Below, in pieces: positions 1-8,156 of a stretch of DNA of 64,000 nucleotides (positions within the stretch are counted from its first letter, which is position 1; the number at the start of each line of letters is the position of its first letter). This stretch comes from Candidatus Homeothermus arabinoxylanisolvens. GTDB lineage: Bacteria > Bacteroidota > Bacteroidia > Bacteroidales > Muribaculaceae. The notes beneath the pieces were generated by a model, which was not told where the DNA came from, searched no databases, and was given only the letters and a program-made list of their open reading frames with translations. Location: NCBI GenBank assembly GCA_001689405.1, contig LUJO01000047.1, forward strand, positions 9,871 through 73,870, in the 5' to 3' direction. The position numbers were made by a program, and so were the translations under genes.

Positions 1-1301
1 AGCAGGCGCTTGAACGTCACGGACTGCCGCTTGAATTGCGCTACCTGCCGGTTATCGAGTCGGCGCTTAATCCCGATGCCGTGTCGCGGGCAGGTGCTAC
101 AGGACTATGGCAGTTTATGCTGCCCACTGCGCGGGGTCTCGGCCTTGAAATCAGTACTCTTGTCGACGAACGCCGCGACCCTTATGCTTCCTCGGAAGCC
201 GCAGCCGTGTATCTGAAGCAGCTTCACGGCATGTATAATGACTGGTCGCTTGCCATAGCCGCCTATAACTGCGGCCCCGGCAATGTCAACAAGGCCCTTC
301 GTCGTGCCGGCGATAGCGGCAAGGACTTCTGGAGCATATATTATCTGCTGCCTGCCGAAACACGCGGTTATGTGCCGGCGTTTATTGCGGCCAACTATGT
401 CATGACCTATTATAATCAGCACAATATAAGCCCTGCCCTTGCACGGCGCCCTATAATAACCGACTCCATTCATGTCAACAAACGTGTCCACTTCAAGCAG
501 ATAGCCGATGTGCTCAATCTGCCGGTGGAGGAGATAAGGGTGCTTAATCCGCAGTACCGTAAGGATATAATACCGGGCGATGTAAGACCTTATGCTCTGG
601 TGCTTCCTTCAATGCAGGTGTACAGTTATATAATGAGTGAGGACAGCATATTGTCGCGTGACGCGAATCTGTATGCGCGCCGCAATGTCGTGGAGCCGCA
701 GATGGGGCCGGTAGAGGATCCTGATGCGGAGTATACGACAAAACTTGTGGTGGTGACCCACAAAGTCAGGAGAGGTGAGACATTGTCGACGATTGCAAAA
801 AAATACGGCGTCACCACATCGGAGATAAAGAAGTGGAACAAGATGAAGAAAAACAGGCTTAATGCCGGACGCAAGCTGAAGATACATACTTATCAGCGTG
901 TGGCCACCGGACGTAAGAAAGCTTCGCCGGAAGAGCTTGCCTCGACGTCGCCTGCTGTCGAGACCGATAGTGTGAAGAGTGTGGCACCGGTCGACTCCGC
1001 CGCTTCATCGGCCCCTGCTATCGCCGCGGCTTCCGAAGCGCTTCCCGACGCTAAAGCAGCTCCGGAACCGGCAAAGAGCGTAACCAAGAACGCCAAGCCG
1101 AAGCCTGAAAAGAAAGCTTCTGCAAAGAGTGCGAAGAAAAAGAATCCCTACACATATTATACTGTAAAAAAAGGCGAAAGCCTTTACCGCATAGCGCAGA
1201 AGTATAAAGGTGTGTCGATAAAGGATATTCAGGAGGCCAACGGTATGGGTTCGAAGACGGCCCTGCGTGAAGGTCAGAAAATCAAAATACCTCGTATATA
1301 A
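1..1301 (+). CDS. Lytic murein transglycosylase with two LysM domains (MltD-like), 5' end missing
   Basis: The reading frame is open from base 3, so the start lies before the window; about 432 residues are visible. The first part is an SLT-type lytic transglycosylase domain: the catalytic Glu is in IESALNP (GAG at 57-59), followed by GATGLWQFM and the AAYNCGPGNV motif. Two LysM peptidoglycan-binding domains follow (about 756-890 and 1155-1299), separated by an Ala/Pro/Lys-rich linker. The family cleaves glycan strands of peptidoglycan in the periplasm, releasing anhydromuropeptides. It ends 15 bp before the next gene, so the two may be co-transcribed. The missing N-terminus should carry the export signal; whether it is a lipoprotein cannot be seen. 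Confidence 0.9.
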   Translation, partial: QALERHGLPLELRYLPVIESALNPDAVSRAGATGLWQFMLPTARGLGLEISTLVDERRDPYASSEAAAVYLKQLHGMYNDWSLAIAAYNCGPGNVNKALRRAGDSGKDFWSIYYLLPAETRGYVPAFIAANYVMTYYNQHNISPALARRPIITDSIHVNKRVHFKQIADVLNLPVEEIRVLNPQYRKDIIPGDVRPYALVLPSMQVYSYIMSEDSILSRDANLYARRNVVEPQMGPVEDPDAEYTTKLVVVTHKVRRGETLSTIAKKYGVTTSEIKKWNKMKKNRLNAGRKLKIHTYQRVATGRKKASPEELASTSPAVETDSVKSVAPVDSAASSAPAIAAASEALPDAKAAPEPAKSVTKNAKPKPEKKASAKSAKKKNPYTYYTVKKGESLYRIAQKYKGVSIKDIQEANGMGSKTALREGQKIKIPRI

Positions 1302-1316
1302 TAAAACCAGTCATAA

Positions 1317-4300
1317 ATGAAAAAGATATTTTTGTTCTTGGCCGCGGCTTCGGCAGCCGTGTCTGTTTCAGCCGCCACACCTTTGTGGCTGCGCGATGCC
1401 AAGCTGTCGCCCGACGGTAGCACTATAGCGTTTACTTACAAAGGCGATATATATAAGGTAGGGGTTAAAGGCGGCGAGGCCGTGCGCCTTACCACCCTTG
1501 ATTCATATGAGTCTGTGCCGGTGTGGTCGCCCGACGGCAAGTCGATAGCGTTTGCCAGTGACCGTAACGGCGGTCAGGATGTATATATTATGCCGGCTTC
1601 AGGCGGCTCTGCCCGTCGGTTGACTTTTAATTCGGCCAACGAGCTTCCCGAGTCGTTTACTCCCGACGGAAAGTATGTGCTCTTTTCAGCCTCCATTCAG
1701 GACCCGGCCGGGAGCGCGTTGTTTCCCTCCGGACGCCTTACCGAGGTTTATAAAGTGCCTGTAGGCGGTGGCCGCATCGAGCAGCTTCTTGCCACTCCGG
1801 CGCAAATGATAAGCTATGCGCCCGATGGAAGTTTCTTCCTTTATCAGGACCAGAAAGGGTTTGAGGATGAATGGCGCAAGCATCACACATCGTCGGTTAC
1901 CCGCGATGTATGGATGTATGATGTTGCCTCGGGCAAGCATAAAAATCTTACTTCACGGGCCGGGGAAGACCGTAATCCTGTGCTTTCCGCCGACGGAAAG
2001 ACCGTGTATTTCCTAAGCGAACGTGACGGAAAGACCTTCAATGTATATTCTTTCCCGCTTGCCGACCCGTCAAAGGTCACACGCATCACTGACTTCAACA
2101 CACATCCGGTGCGTTTCCTCTCGCAAGGCAAAAACGGTACTCTGGCATTTACTTATGACGGAGAGCTTTATACCAAATCGGGTAATGCCGCTCCGGTTAA
2201 AGTGCCTGTGAGCATTACTATCGATGAGGAGAATCCGGTTGAGAAACTTCATGTTGCACGTTCGGCCGGTGCGGTGGTTTCACCCGACGGCAAGCAGGTG
2301 GCCTTTGTCAATCGCGGCGAGGTGTTTGTTACGTCGGTAGAGTATCAGACTACCAAGCAGATAACCCATACTCCCGCTGCCGAAGGTCAGATAACGTGGG
2401 GCGACGATAACCGCACTATCGTATACAGCAGTCTGCGTGACGGGCATGCCAACCTCTATCGTGCCAAGATAGCGCGCAAGGATGACCTTAATTTCGCCAA
2501 CGCCACCGCTATCGACGAAGAACCGCTTTTCGACGGCAAGGACGGTGTGGAACGTACATATCCGCAATTCTCACCCGACGGTAAGGAACTTGCGTTCATT
2601 CAGGACCGCAACAAACTTATGATTATGAACGTGGAGTCCAAGAAGGTACGCACGGTGCTCGACGGTTCGACATATCCCGAGCGCAACGGCGGATTTGAAT
2701 ACGCATGGTCGCCCGACGGCAAGTGGATGGCGTTTGAGCTTACCAATAACGGGCACGAGCCGTATAGCGATATCGCCATTGTGAATACTACCGGCACTCC
2801 CAAGGTTACCAATATCACGAGGTCGTCATATTTTGACTCTGCACCTCAGTGGGTTTTTGACGGCAACGCCATAGCCTTCGTCTCGGACCGTTACGGCATG
2901 CGCAGCCATGCATCTTGGGGCTCGCAGGAAGATGTCATGTTTGTGTTCATGAATCAGGACGCTTACGACAAATACAGGCTCTCGAAGGAGGACTACGAAC
3001 TGCTTAAAGAGCTTGAAAAGCAGCAGAAGGCCGACAAGGAAAAGGCTGAAAAAGAGAAAAACAAAGACAAGAAAAAAGAAGATAAAGATAAAAAGGACGC
3101 CGGCAAGGACGATGATAAAAAAGATATCGACGTACAACTCGACGGACTGGCTGACCGCATTGTACGCGTGACACCGAACTCCTCTTCGCTTGGCGGACTG
3201 ATAGTGACCAAAGATGGTGAGACATTGTACTACCTGACTTCGTTTGATGACGGTTACGACCTGTGGAAGATAGACTTGCGCAAGCGCGATGCCCGTATGG
3301 TCAATAAACTCGGCGGTTATGCCATGGACCTGCAGTCCGATAAGGACGGTAATGCCATATATTTGCTCGGTGGAGGTTCGATGAAGAAGATGAGCATACC
3401 GTCGGAGTCCATGAAGCCTATATCGTTCTCGGCGGTAATGGAGCTTGATCCTGCGGCCGAGCGTGAGTTTATGTTTGATTACGTTAAGCAGGAAGCCAAG
3501 CAGCGCTTCTATCGTACCGACATGCACGGTGTCAACTGGGACAAGATGACTAAGGCTTATCGCAAATTTCTGCCTCATATCAATAATAATTATGACTTCG
3601 CGGAGTTGCTGAGCGAGCTTCTGGGTGAACTTAACGCCTCTCATACAGGAGGCCGTTATCGCGGCGGCGCGGCTGCCGACCGTACCGCAAGTCTTGGACT
3701 GTTGTATGACTGGACATTTGACGGCCCCGGATTGCGTGTGGCCGAGGTTGTGGCCAAGGGGCCGTTCGGACATGCCAACACCCGCATGAAGCCCGGTGTT
3801 ATCGTGGAGAAAATCAACGGTAAGGCTATCGACTCCAAGACCGACTACACTCCGTTGTTCAATAACATAGCGGGTAAAAAGACGTTGGTGGGCCTTTATG
3901 ATCCTGCCGCCGGCGAACGTTGGGATGAGGTTGTGCTCCCCGTATCGAGTGGAGTCATGACCGATCTTCTCTATAACCGTTGGGTCAAGCAGCGTGCCGC
4001 CGATGTTGAGAAATGGTCGGGCGGACGTCTCGGATATGTGCATATCGAGTCGATGGACGATGCAAGTTACCGCACCATATACACCGACCTGCTCGGTAAA
4101 TATATTGACAAGGAGGGCATAGTCATCGATACCCGCTGGAACGGTGGCGGCCGCCTTCATGAGGATATAGAGGTGCTGTTCAGCGGCGACAAGTATCTGA
4201 CACAGGTCATACGCGGTGTCGACGTATGCGACATGCCGAGCCGCCGTTGGAACAAGCCCAGCATCATGGTACAGTGCGAGGCCAATTACAGTAATGCCCA

Positions 4301-4586
4301 TGGTACTCCGTGGGTGTACAAACACAAAAATCTCGGTAAACTGGTAGGTATGCCGGTACCCGGCACTATGACCAGCGTAAACTGGATTACTATGCAGGAT
4401 CCCACTCTCGTATTCGGTGTGCCGGTTATCGGTTATCGTACGGCTGAAGGCAATTACTTGGAGAATACCCAGCTGGAGCCTGACATAAAAGTGGCCAACG
4501 ATCCGTCGGTCATCATAACCGGCGAGGATGAGCAGCTTCATCGTGCCGTCAAAGAACTTCTGAAGGATATTGACAGCAAGAAGTAG
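1317..4586 (+). CDS. Tricorn-like S41 family peptidase with beta-propeller and PDZ-like domain
   Basis: 1089 residues. A signal peptide (about 1-20, ending VSA) predicts export to the periplasm. Residues about 24-540 contain repeated SPDG-K-AF blades of the TolB/PD40 type, forming one or two beta-propellers. A very charged Lys/Glu/Asp segment follows (about 555-605), then a PDZ-like region (about 790-860) and a C-terminal tail-specific protease domain with NGGG near the oxyanion region. The likely nucleophile is Ser992 in NYSNAHG, followed by GKLVG, the usual S41 arrangement. Tricorn-family proteases degrade peptides. The order propeller, PDZ, S41 fits bacterial tricorn homologues; the substrate is unknown. 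Confidence 0.85.
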   Translation: MKKIFLFLAAASAAVSVSAATPLWLRDAKLSPDGSTIAFTYKGDIYKVGVKGGEAVRLTTLDSYESVPVWSPDGKSIAFASDRNGGQDVYIMPASGGSARRLTFNSANELPESFTPDGKYVLFSASIQDPAGSALFPSGRLTEVYKVPVGGGRIEQLLATPAQMISYAPDGSFFLYQDQKGFEDEWRKHHTSSVTRDVWMYDVASGKHKNLTSRAGEDRNPVLSADGKTVYFLSERDGKTFNVYSFPLADPSKVTRITDFNTHPVRFLSQGKNGTLAFTYDGELYTKSGNAAPVKVPVSITIDEENPVEKLHVARSAGAVVSPDGKQVAFVNRGEVFVTSVEYQTTKQITHTPAAEGQITWGDDNRTIVYSSLRDGHANLYRAKIARKDDLNFANATAIDEEPLFDGKDGVERTYPQFSPDGKELAFIQDRNKLMIMNVESKKVRTVLDGSTYPERNGGFEYAWSPDGKWMAFELTNNGHEPYSDIAIVNTTGTPKVTNITRSSYFDSAPQWVFDGNAIAFVSDRYGMRSHASWGSQEDVMFVFMNQDAYDKYRLSKEDYELLKELEKQQKADKEKAEKEKNKDKKKEDKDKKDAGKDDDKKDIDVQLDGLADRIVRVTPNSSSLGGLIVTKDGETLYYLTSFDDGYDLWKIDLRKRDARMVNKLGGYAMDLQSDKDGNAIYLLGGGSMKKMSIPSESMKPISFSAVMELDPAAEREFMFDYVKQEAKQRFYRTDMHGVNWDKMTKAYRKFLPHINNNYDFAELLSELLGELNASHTGGRYRGGAAADRTASLGLLYDWTFDGPGLRVAEVVAKGPFGHANTRMKPGVIVEKINGKAIDSKTDYTPLFNNIAGKKTLVGLYDPAAGERWDEVVLPVSSGVMTDLLYNRWVKQRAADVEKWSGGRLGYVHIESMDDASYRTIYTDLLGKYIDKEGIVIDTRWNGGGRLHEDIEVLFSGDKYLTQVIRGVDVCDMPSRRWNKPSIMVQCEANYSNAHGTPWVYKHKNLGKLVGMPVPGTMTSVNWITMQDPTLVFGVPVIGYRTAEGNYLENTQLEPDIKVANDPSVIITGEDEQLHRAVKELLKDIDSKK

Positions 4587-4701
4587 CGTATATGCTCCGA
4601 ATGAGTGACGTTTAGTCGCCGTTTTGACGAGATTTATAGAAAAATGTTAAACTTTTTCGCGATTTAGATGTGAAAATGTTTATGAATTACGGCTATTGTC
4701 G

Positions 4702-4709
4702 TATATTTG
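4702..4709 (+). promoter_or_regulatory. Promoter -7 element for the aminotransferase operon
   Basis: TATATTTG matches the Bacteroidota -7 consensus TAnnTTTG and lies 35 bp before the ATG at 4745. At the expected -33 position there is TTT rather than TTG, so only the -7 box is well supported. Confidence 0.55.
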
Positions 4710-4744
4710 CAGACTAATTAAAAACAGAGATAAACTTTAGCGTA

Positions 4745-5941
4745 ATGATGCAGCAGATTTCAAAACGAGTACAGGCTCTCGCTCCGTCGCAGACACTGGC
4801 GATGTCACAGAAGAGTCAAGAACTGAAGGCGCAAGGCGTTGACGTAATCAATCTTTCGGTCGGTGAGCCCGACTTCTTTACTCCCGATTTTATCAAGGAG
4901 GCTGCCAAGAAAGCCATTGATGACAACTTCTCGTTTTATACGCCGGTACCCGGTTATCTTTCGCTCCGTAAGGCTATTTCCGAAAAACTCAGACGCGAGA
5001 ACGGCCTTGACTTTGCTCCGGAGCAGATAGTGGTGTCAAACGGTGCCAAGCAATCTCTGTGCAATGTCATTCTCACCGTGGTGAATCCCGGCGACGAGGT
5101 TGTCATACCTACTCCGGCATGGGTAAGCTATGTGGAGATGGTCAATCTCGCCGAGGGCAAGAGTGTACTCGTGCCCGCCACAATAGAGCAGAACTTCAAG
5201 ATTACGCCCGAACAGCTGCGTGAGGCGTTGACCGAGCGTACCAAGATAGTGCTTTTCTGTTCACCCAGCAACCCTACCGGCAGTGTATACAGCCGTGAGG
5301 AGCTTCAGGCCCTTGTCGAGGTACTTTCCGATTATCCCGATGTTCTCGTCCTCTCCGACGAAATATATGAACATATCAATTTCACAGGCAGTTTTACATC
5401 TCTGGCTTCGTACCCGGAGATTGCCGACCGCACCTGTATAGTCAACGGAGTGTCAAAGGCTTATGCCATGACCGGATGGCGTATCGGTTATCTGGCGGCT
5501 CCGCTTTGGCTCGCAAAAGCCACCAACAAGTTGCAGAGTCAGTATACTTCCGGCGCATCGTCGATAGCGCAGAAAGCGGCCGAGGCTGCCTATACCGGTC
5601 CGCAGGACTGTGTCGAGGAGATGCGTAAGGCTTTTGAGCGCCGGCGCGATCTCGTCGTTGGACTTGCGAAGGCCATACCCGGCCTCGGCGTTAATACTCC
5701 CGAGGGAGCGTTTTATCTGTTCCCCGAGGTGTCGAGCTACTTCGGCAAGCGTTGCGGCGACCGCGTGATTGAAAACGACTCCGACCTTGCCATGTATCTT
5801 CTTGAAGAGGGTCATGTGGCCACTGTCGCCGGCTCGGCATTCTGCTGTCCCGGATATATAAGGTTGAGCTACGCGACAAGTGACGATAACATACGCGAGG
5901 CCATGCGTCGCATTGCTGAAGCTCTTGCCAAACTTATCTAA
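4745..5941 (+). CDS. Pyridoxal-phosphate class I/II aminotransferase (aspartate aminotransferase-like)
   Basis: 398 residues, normal length for fold-type I aminotransferases. Visible motifs are SVGEPDF near the N-terminus, SNPTG, LSDEIYEH, and the PLP Schiff-base lysine Lys238 in SKAYAMTGWRIGY; a C-terminal IRLSYA supplies the carboxylate-binding Arg. The enzyme is cytosolic and probably moves amino groups between aspartate or another amino acid and 2-oxoglutarate; the exact amino acid is not decided by sequence alone. It starts ATGATG, so either Met is possible. It is the first gene of a likely operon with the glycosyltransferase (20 bp gap) and dihydroorotase; an aspartate/pyrimidine link is suggestive but unproven. 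Confidence 0.88.
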   Translation: MMQQISKRVQALAPSQTLAMSQKSQELKAQGVDVINLSVGEPDFFTPDFIKEAAKKAIDDNFSFYTPVPGYLSLRKAISEKLRRENGLDFAPEQIVVSNGAKQSLCNVILTVVNPGDEVVIPTPAWVSYVEMVNLAEGKSVLVPATIEQNFKITPEQLREALTERTKIVLFCSPSNPTGSVYSREELQALVEVLSDYPDVLVLSDEIYEHINFTGSFTSLASYPEIADRTCIVNGVSKAYAMTGWRIGYLAAPLWLAKATNKLQSQYTSGASSIAQKAAEAAYTGPQDCVEEMRKAFERRRDLVVGLAKAIPGLGVNTPEGAFYLFPEVSSYFGKRCGDRVIENDSDLAMYLLEEGHVATVAGSAFCCPGYIRLSYATSDDNIREAMRRIAEALAKLI

Positions 5942-5961
5942 CAGAATAAATACCCGGCGCC

Positions 5962-6732
5962 ATGTCGTCAGAACGTGTAAACTCCGATTGTCTTGTAATA
6001 ATACCCACCTATAAGGAGGCTGAAAACGCATCGGCCATCATTGATGCTGTCATGAAGCAGCCTCATGCTATGGACGTGCTCATAGTCGATGACGGCTCTC
6101 CCGACGGTACGGCCGATATCGTGCGCTGTAAAATGCAGGAGTATCCCGGACGTGTGCATATGATTGAACGTTCAGGCAAGCTCGGACTCGGCACCGCTTA
6201 TATAACGGGATTCAAGTGGGCTATCGAACGCAAGTATGACTACATATTTGAGATGGATGCCGATTTTTCACACAATCCAGACGATCTGATGGCGTTGTAT
6301 CGCGCGTGTGAGGCTGACGGCGCAGATGTGGCCATAGGCTCACGTTATGTGTCGGGAGTCAATGTGGTAAACTGGCCCATGAGCCGCGTGCTTATGTCGT
6401 ACTTTGCGTCGAAATACGTGAGGATCATTACCGGCATGCCGTTTAATGACACTACCGCCGGTTTTGTCTGCTATCGCCGCCGTGTGCTTGAATCCATGGA
6501 GCTTGACAAAGTGCGTTTCAAGGGCTATGCCTTTCAGATCGAGATGAAGTTTACTGCATATAAGCACAAATTCCGCATTGTAGAGGTGCCGATTATATTT
6601 GTCAATCGGGTGCTCGGAGAGAGCAAGATGAGTTCGGGCATATTTTCCGAGGCGGTGTTTGGTGTTATAAGACTTAAACTTTACAGTTGGATTCACAAAT
6701 ATCCCGACTGTAGCAAAATATTGCCTCGCTGA
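5962..6732 (+). CDS. Polyprenol monophosphomannose synthase-like GT2 glycosyltransferase
   Basis: 256 residues. GT2 fold signals are IIPTYKEAEN at 13-22, VDDGSPDGT at about 42-50 and the metal-binding EMDADFSHNPDDL (Asp99/Asp101). Length and motifs match the soluble catalytic domain of dolichol/polyprenol-phosphate mannose synthases, which transfer a sugar from a nucleotide donor to a polyprenyl phosphate at the inner membrane; no C-terminal transmembrane segments are present. Donor sugar cannot be read from sequence. Its TGA overlaps the ATG of the next gene (TGATG), indicating translational coupling with dihydroorotase. Confidence 0.85.
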   Translation: MSSERVNSDCLVIIPTYKEAENASAIIDAVMKQPHAMDVLIVDDGSPDGTADIVRCKMQEYPGRVHMIERSGKLGLGTAYITGFKWAIERKYDYIFEMDADFSHNPDDLMALYRACEADGADVAIGSRYVSGVNVVNWPMSRVLMSYFASKYVRIITGMPFNDTTAGFVCYRRRVLESMELDKVRFKGYAFQIEMKFTAYKHKFRIVEVPIIFVNRVLGESKMSSGIFSEAVFGVIRLKLYSWIHKYPDCSKILPR

Positions 6733-8090
6733 TGCATGATTTACTGCTACATAACGCTCTTATTGTAAATGAAGGGCGATGCTTCAGGGGATATGTCGCC
6801 GTCGATGCCGACATTATAATAGAGGTGGGCGAGGGCGAACTGCCCGAAGGCCTGAAAGCGGCTTTCCGAAAGGTTGAAGACCTTGACGGATGTATGCTGC
6901 TGCCCGGAGTTATAGATGATCAGGTACATTTCCGCGATCCCGGACTTACACATAAGGCCGACATCGCCACCGAGTCGCAGGCGGCTGTCGCCGGTGGTGT
7001 GACTTCGTTTATGGACATGCCCAATACGAAGCCGCCCACAGTTACTGTCGAGGCTCTTGAGGCTAAGCTGGCTCGCGGTGCCGAGTGCTCCTCGGCCAAC
7101 TACAGCTTTTTTATCGGCGCCACAAACGACAATATGGACGAACTGCTTCGGTGCGACTACAGCCGTGTGCCCGGAGTGAAACTCTTTCTCGGGTCTTCGA
7201 CAGGCAACATGCTTGTTGATGACGAGGCTGCGCTCGACCGCATATTCCGCGACGTCCCGGCTCTGATTGCCATTCATTCCGAGGACGAGGCGACTATAAA
7301 AGCCATGCGCGACAAGTATGTCGCTGAACGTGGCGACGACCTTCCTGTGGAATTGCATCCGCTCATACGGAGCCGTGAGGCATGCGTCATATCGACCCGG
7401 CGCGCCATCGAGCGTGCGCGGCGTTTCGATACACGCCTTCATGTACTGCATGTGTCCACTGCGGAGGAGGTGGCTATGTTCTCCGACGCTACGCTGGAGG
7501 ACAAGCTCATAACCTCGGAGGTGTGTGTGCATCATCTGTGGTTTTCCGACGAGGATTATGCGCGTCTCGGTACTCGTATTAAAATGAATCCCGCTGTCAA
7601 GACAGTGCGCGACCGCGATGCGTTGCGGCAGGGACTGCGCGACGGGCGTCTTGACATCGTGGCTACCGACCATGCTCCTCATCTGCTGTCGGAGAAGGAG
7701 GGCAACGCGCTTACAGCCGCTTCCGGCGCGCCGATGGTACGCTATTCGCTGCCTGTAATGCTCGAACTTGCCGATATGGGCGTATTCTCGCGCGAACTCG
7801 TTGTCGAGAAGATGTGCCATGCTCCGGCCCGGCTATACGATATAGACCGTCGCGGTTATCTGCGCCCCGGCTACTATGCCGACCTTGTTGTGGTGCGTCC
7901 CGATGACCCGTATACGGTTACCGATGCTTCCGCTTCGGCCCGTTGTGGCTGGACCCCGCTCGCCGGTACCACGCTGCATAATCGGGTTGTCGATACATAC
8001 GTCAACGGACGGCTTGTATGCCGTGACGGTGTGGTCGATACTTCAGTGCGCGGACGCGAATTGCGTTATCTTCCCCGCAATCGGGGTTGA
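6732..8090 (+). CDS. pyrC: Dihydroorotase
   Basis: 452 residues. Amidohydrolase fold with DDQVHFRDPG (62-71), MDMPNTKPP, and the catalytic Asp313 in ATDHAPHL, matching class I dihydroorotases. It catalyses the reversible cyclisation of carbamoyl-aspartate to dihydroorotate in pyrimidine synthesis. The first metal-ligand His of the usual HxH pair is Gln64 here (DQVH); as I recall, Bacteroidota dihydroorotases commonly show this, so I do not take it as inactivation. The start overlaps the previous stop by one base. The last bases carry the -33 box of the korA promoter. Confidence 0.9.
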   Translation: MHDLLLHNALIVNEGRCFRGYVAVDADIIIEVGEGELPEGLKAAFRKVEDLDGCMLLPGVIDDQVHFRDPGLTHKADIATESQAAVAGGVTSFMDMPNTKPPTVTVEALEAKLARGAECSSANYSFFIGATNDNMDELLRCDYSRVPGVKLFLGSSTGNMLVDDEAALDRIFRDVPALIAIHSEDEATIKAMRDKYVAERGDDLPVELHPLIRSREACVISTRRAIERARRFDTRLHVLHVSTAEEVAMFSDATLEDKLITSEVCVHHLWFSDEDYARLGTRIKMNPAVKTVRDRDALRQGLRDGRLDIVATDHAPHLLSEKEGNALTAASGAPMVRYSLPVMLELADMGVFSRELVVEKMCHAPARLYDIDRRGYLRPGYYADLVVVRPDDPYTVTDASASARCGWTPLAGTTLHNRVVDTYVNGRLVCRDGVVDTSVRGRELRYLPRNRG

Positions 8091-8117
8091 CATTGTAGAA
8101 AAATAATTGTATTTTTG
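8087..8117 (+). promoter_or_regulatory. Promoter of korAB
   Basis: TTG at 8087-8089, a 20-bp gap, then TATTTTTG at 8110-8117: a full Bacteroidota -33/-7 promoter. It overlaps the end of pyrC. A TTG within the -7 box is in frame with korA and could be mistaken for a start codon, but it would lie upstream of the transcript start. Confidence 0.8.
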
Positions 8118-8156
8118 TCGCGTACCATAGAACATACAAAACCAAACATCAACATT

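Noticed and set aside
2826..4541. Long open frame (571 codons) on the minus strand inside the tricorn-like gene
   Set aside because: It lies wholly antisense to a well-supported protease gene, has no recognisable domain, and its composition reflects the codon use of the opposite strand.
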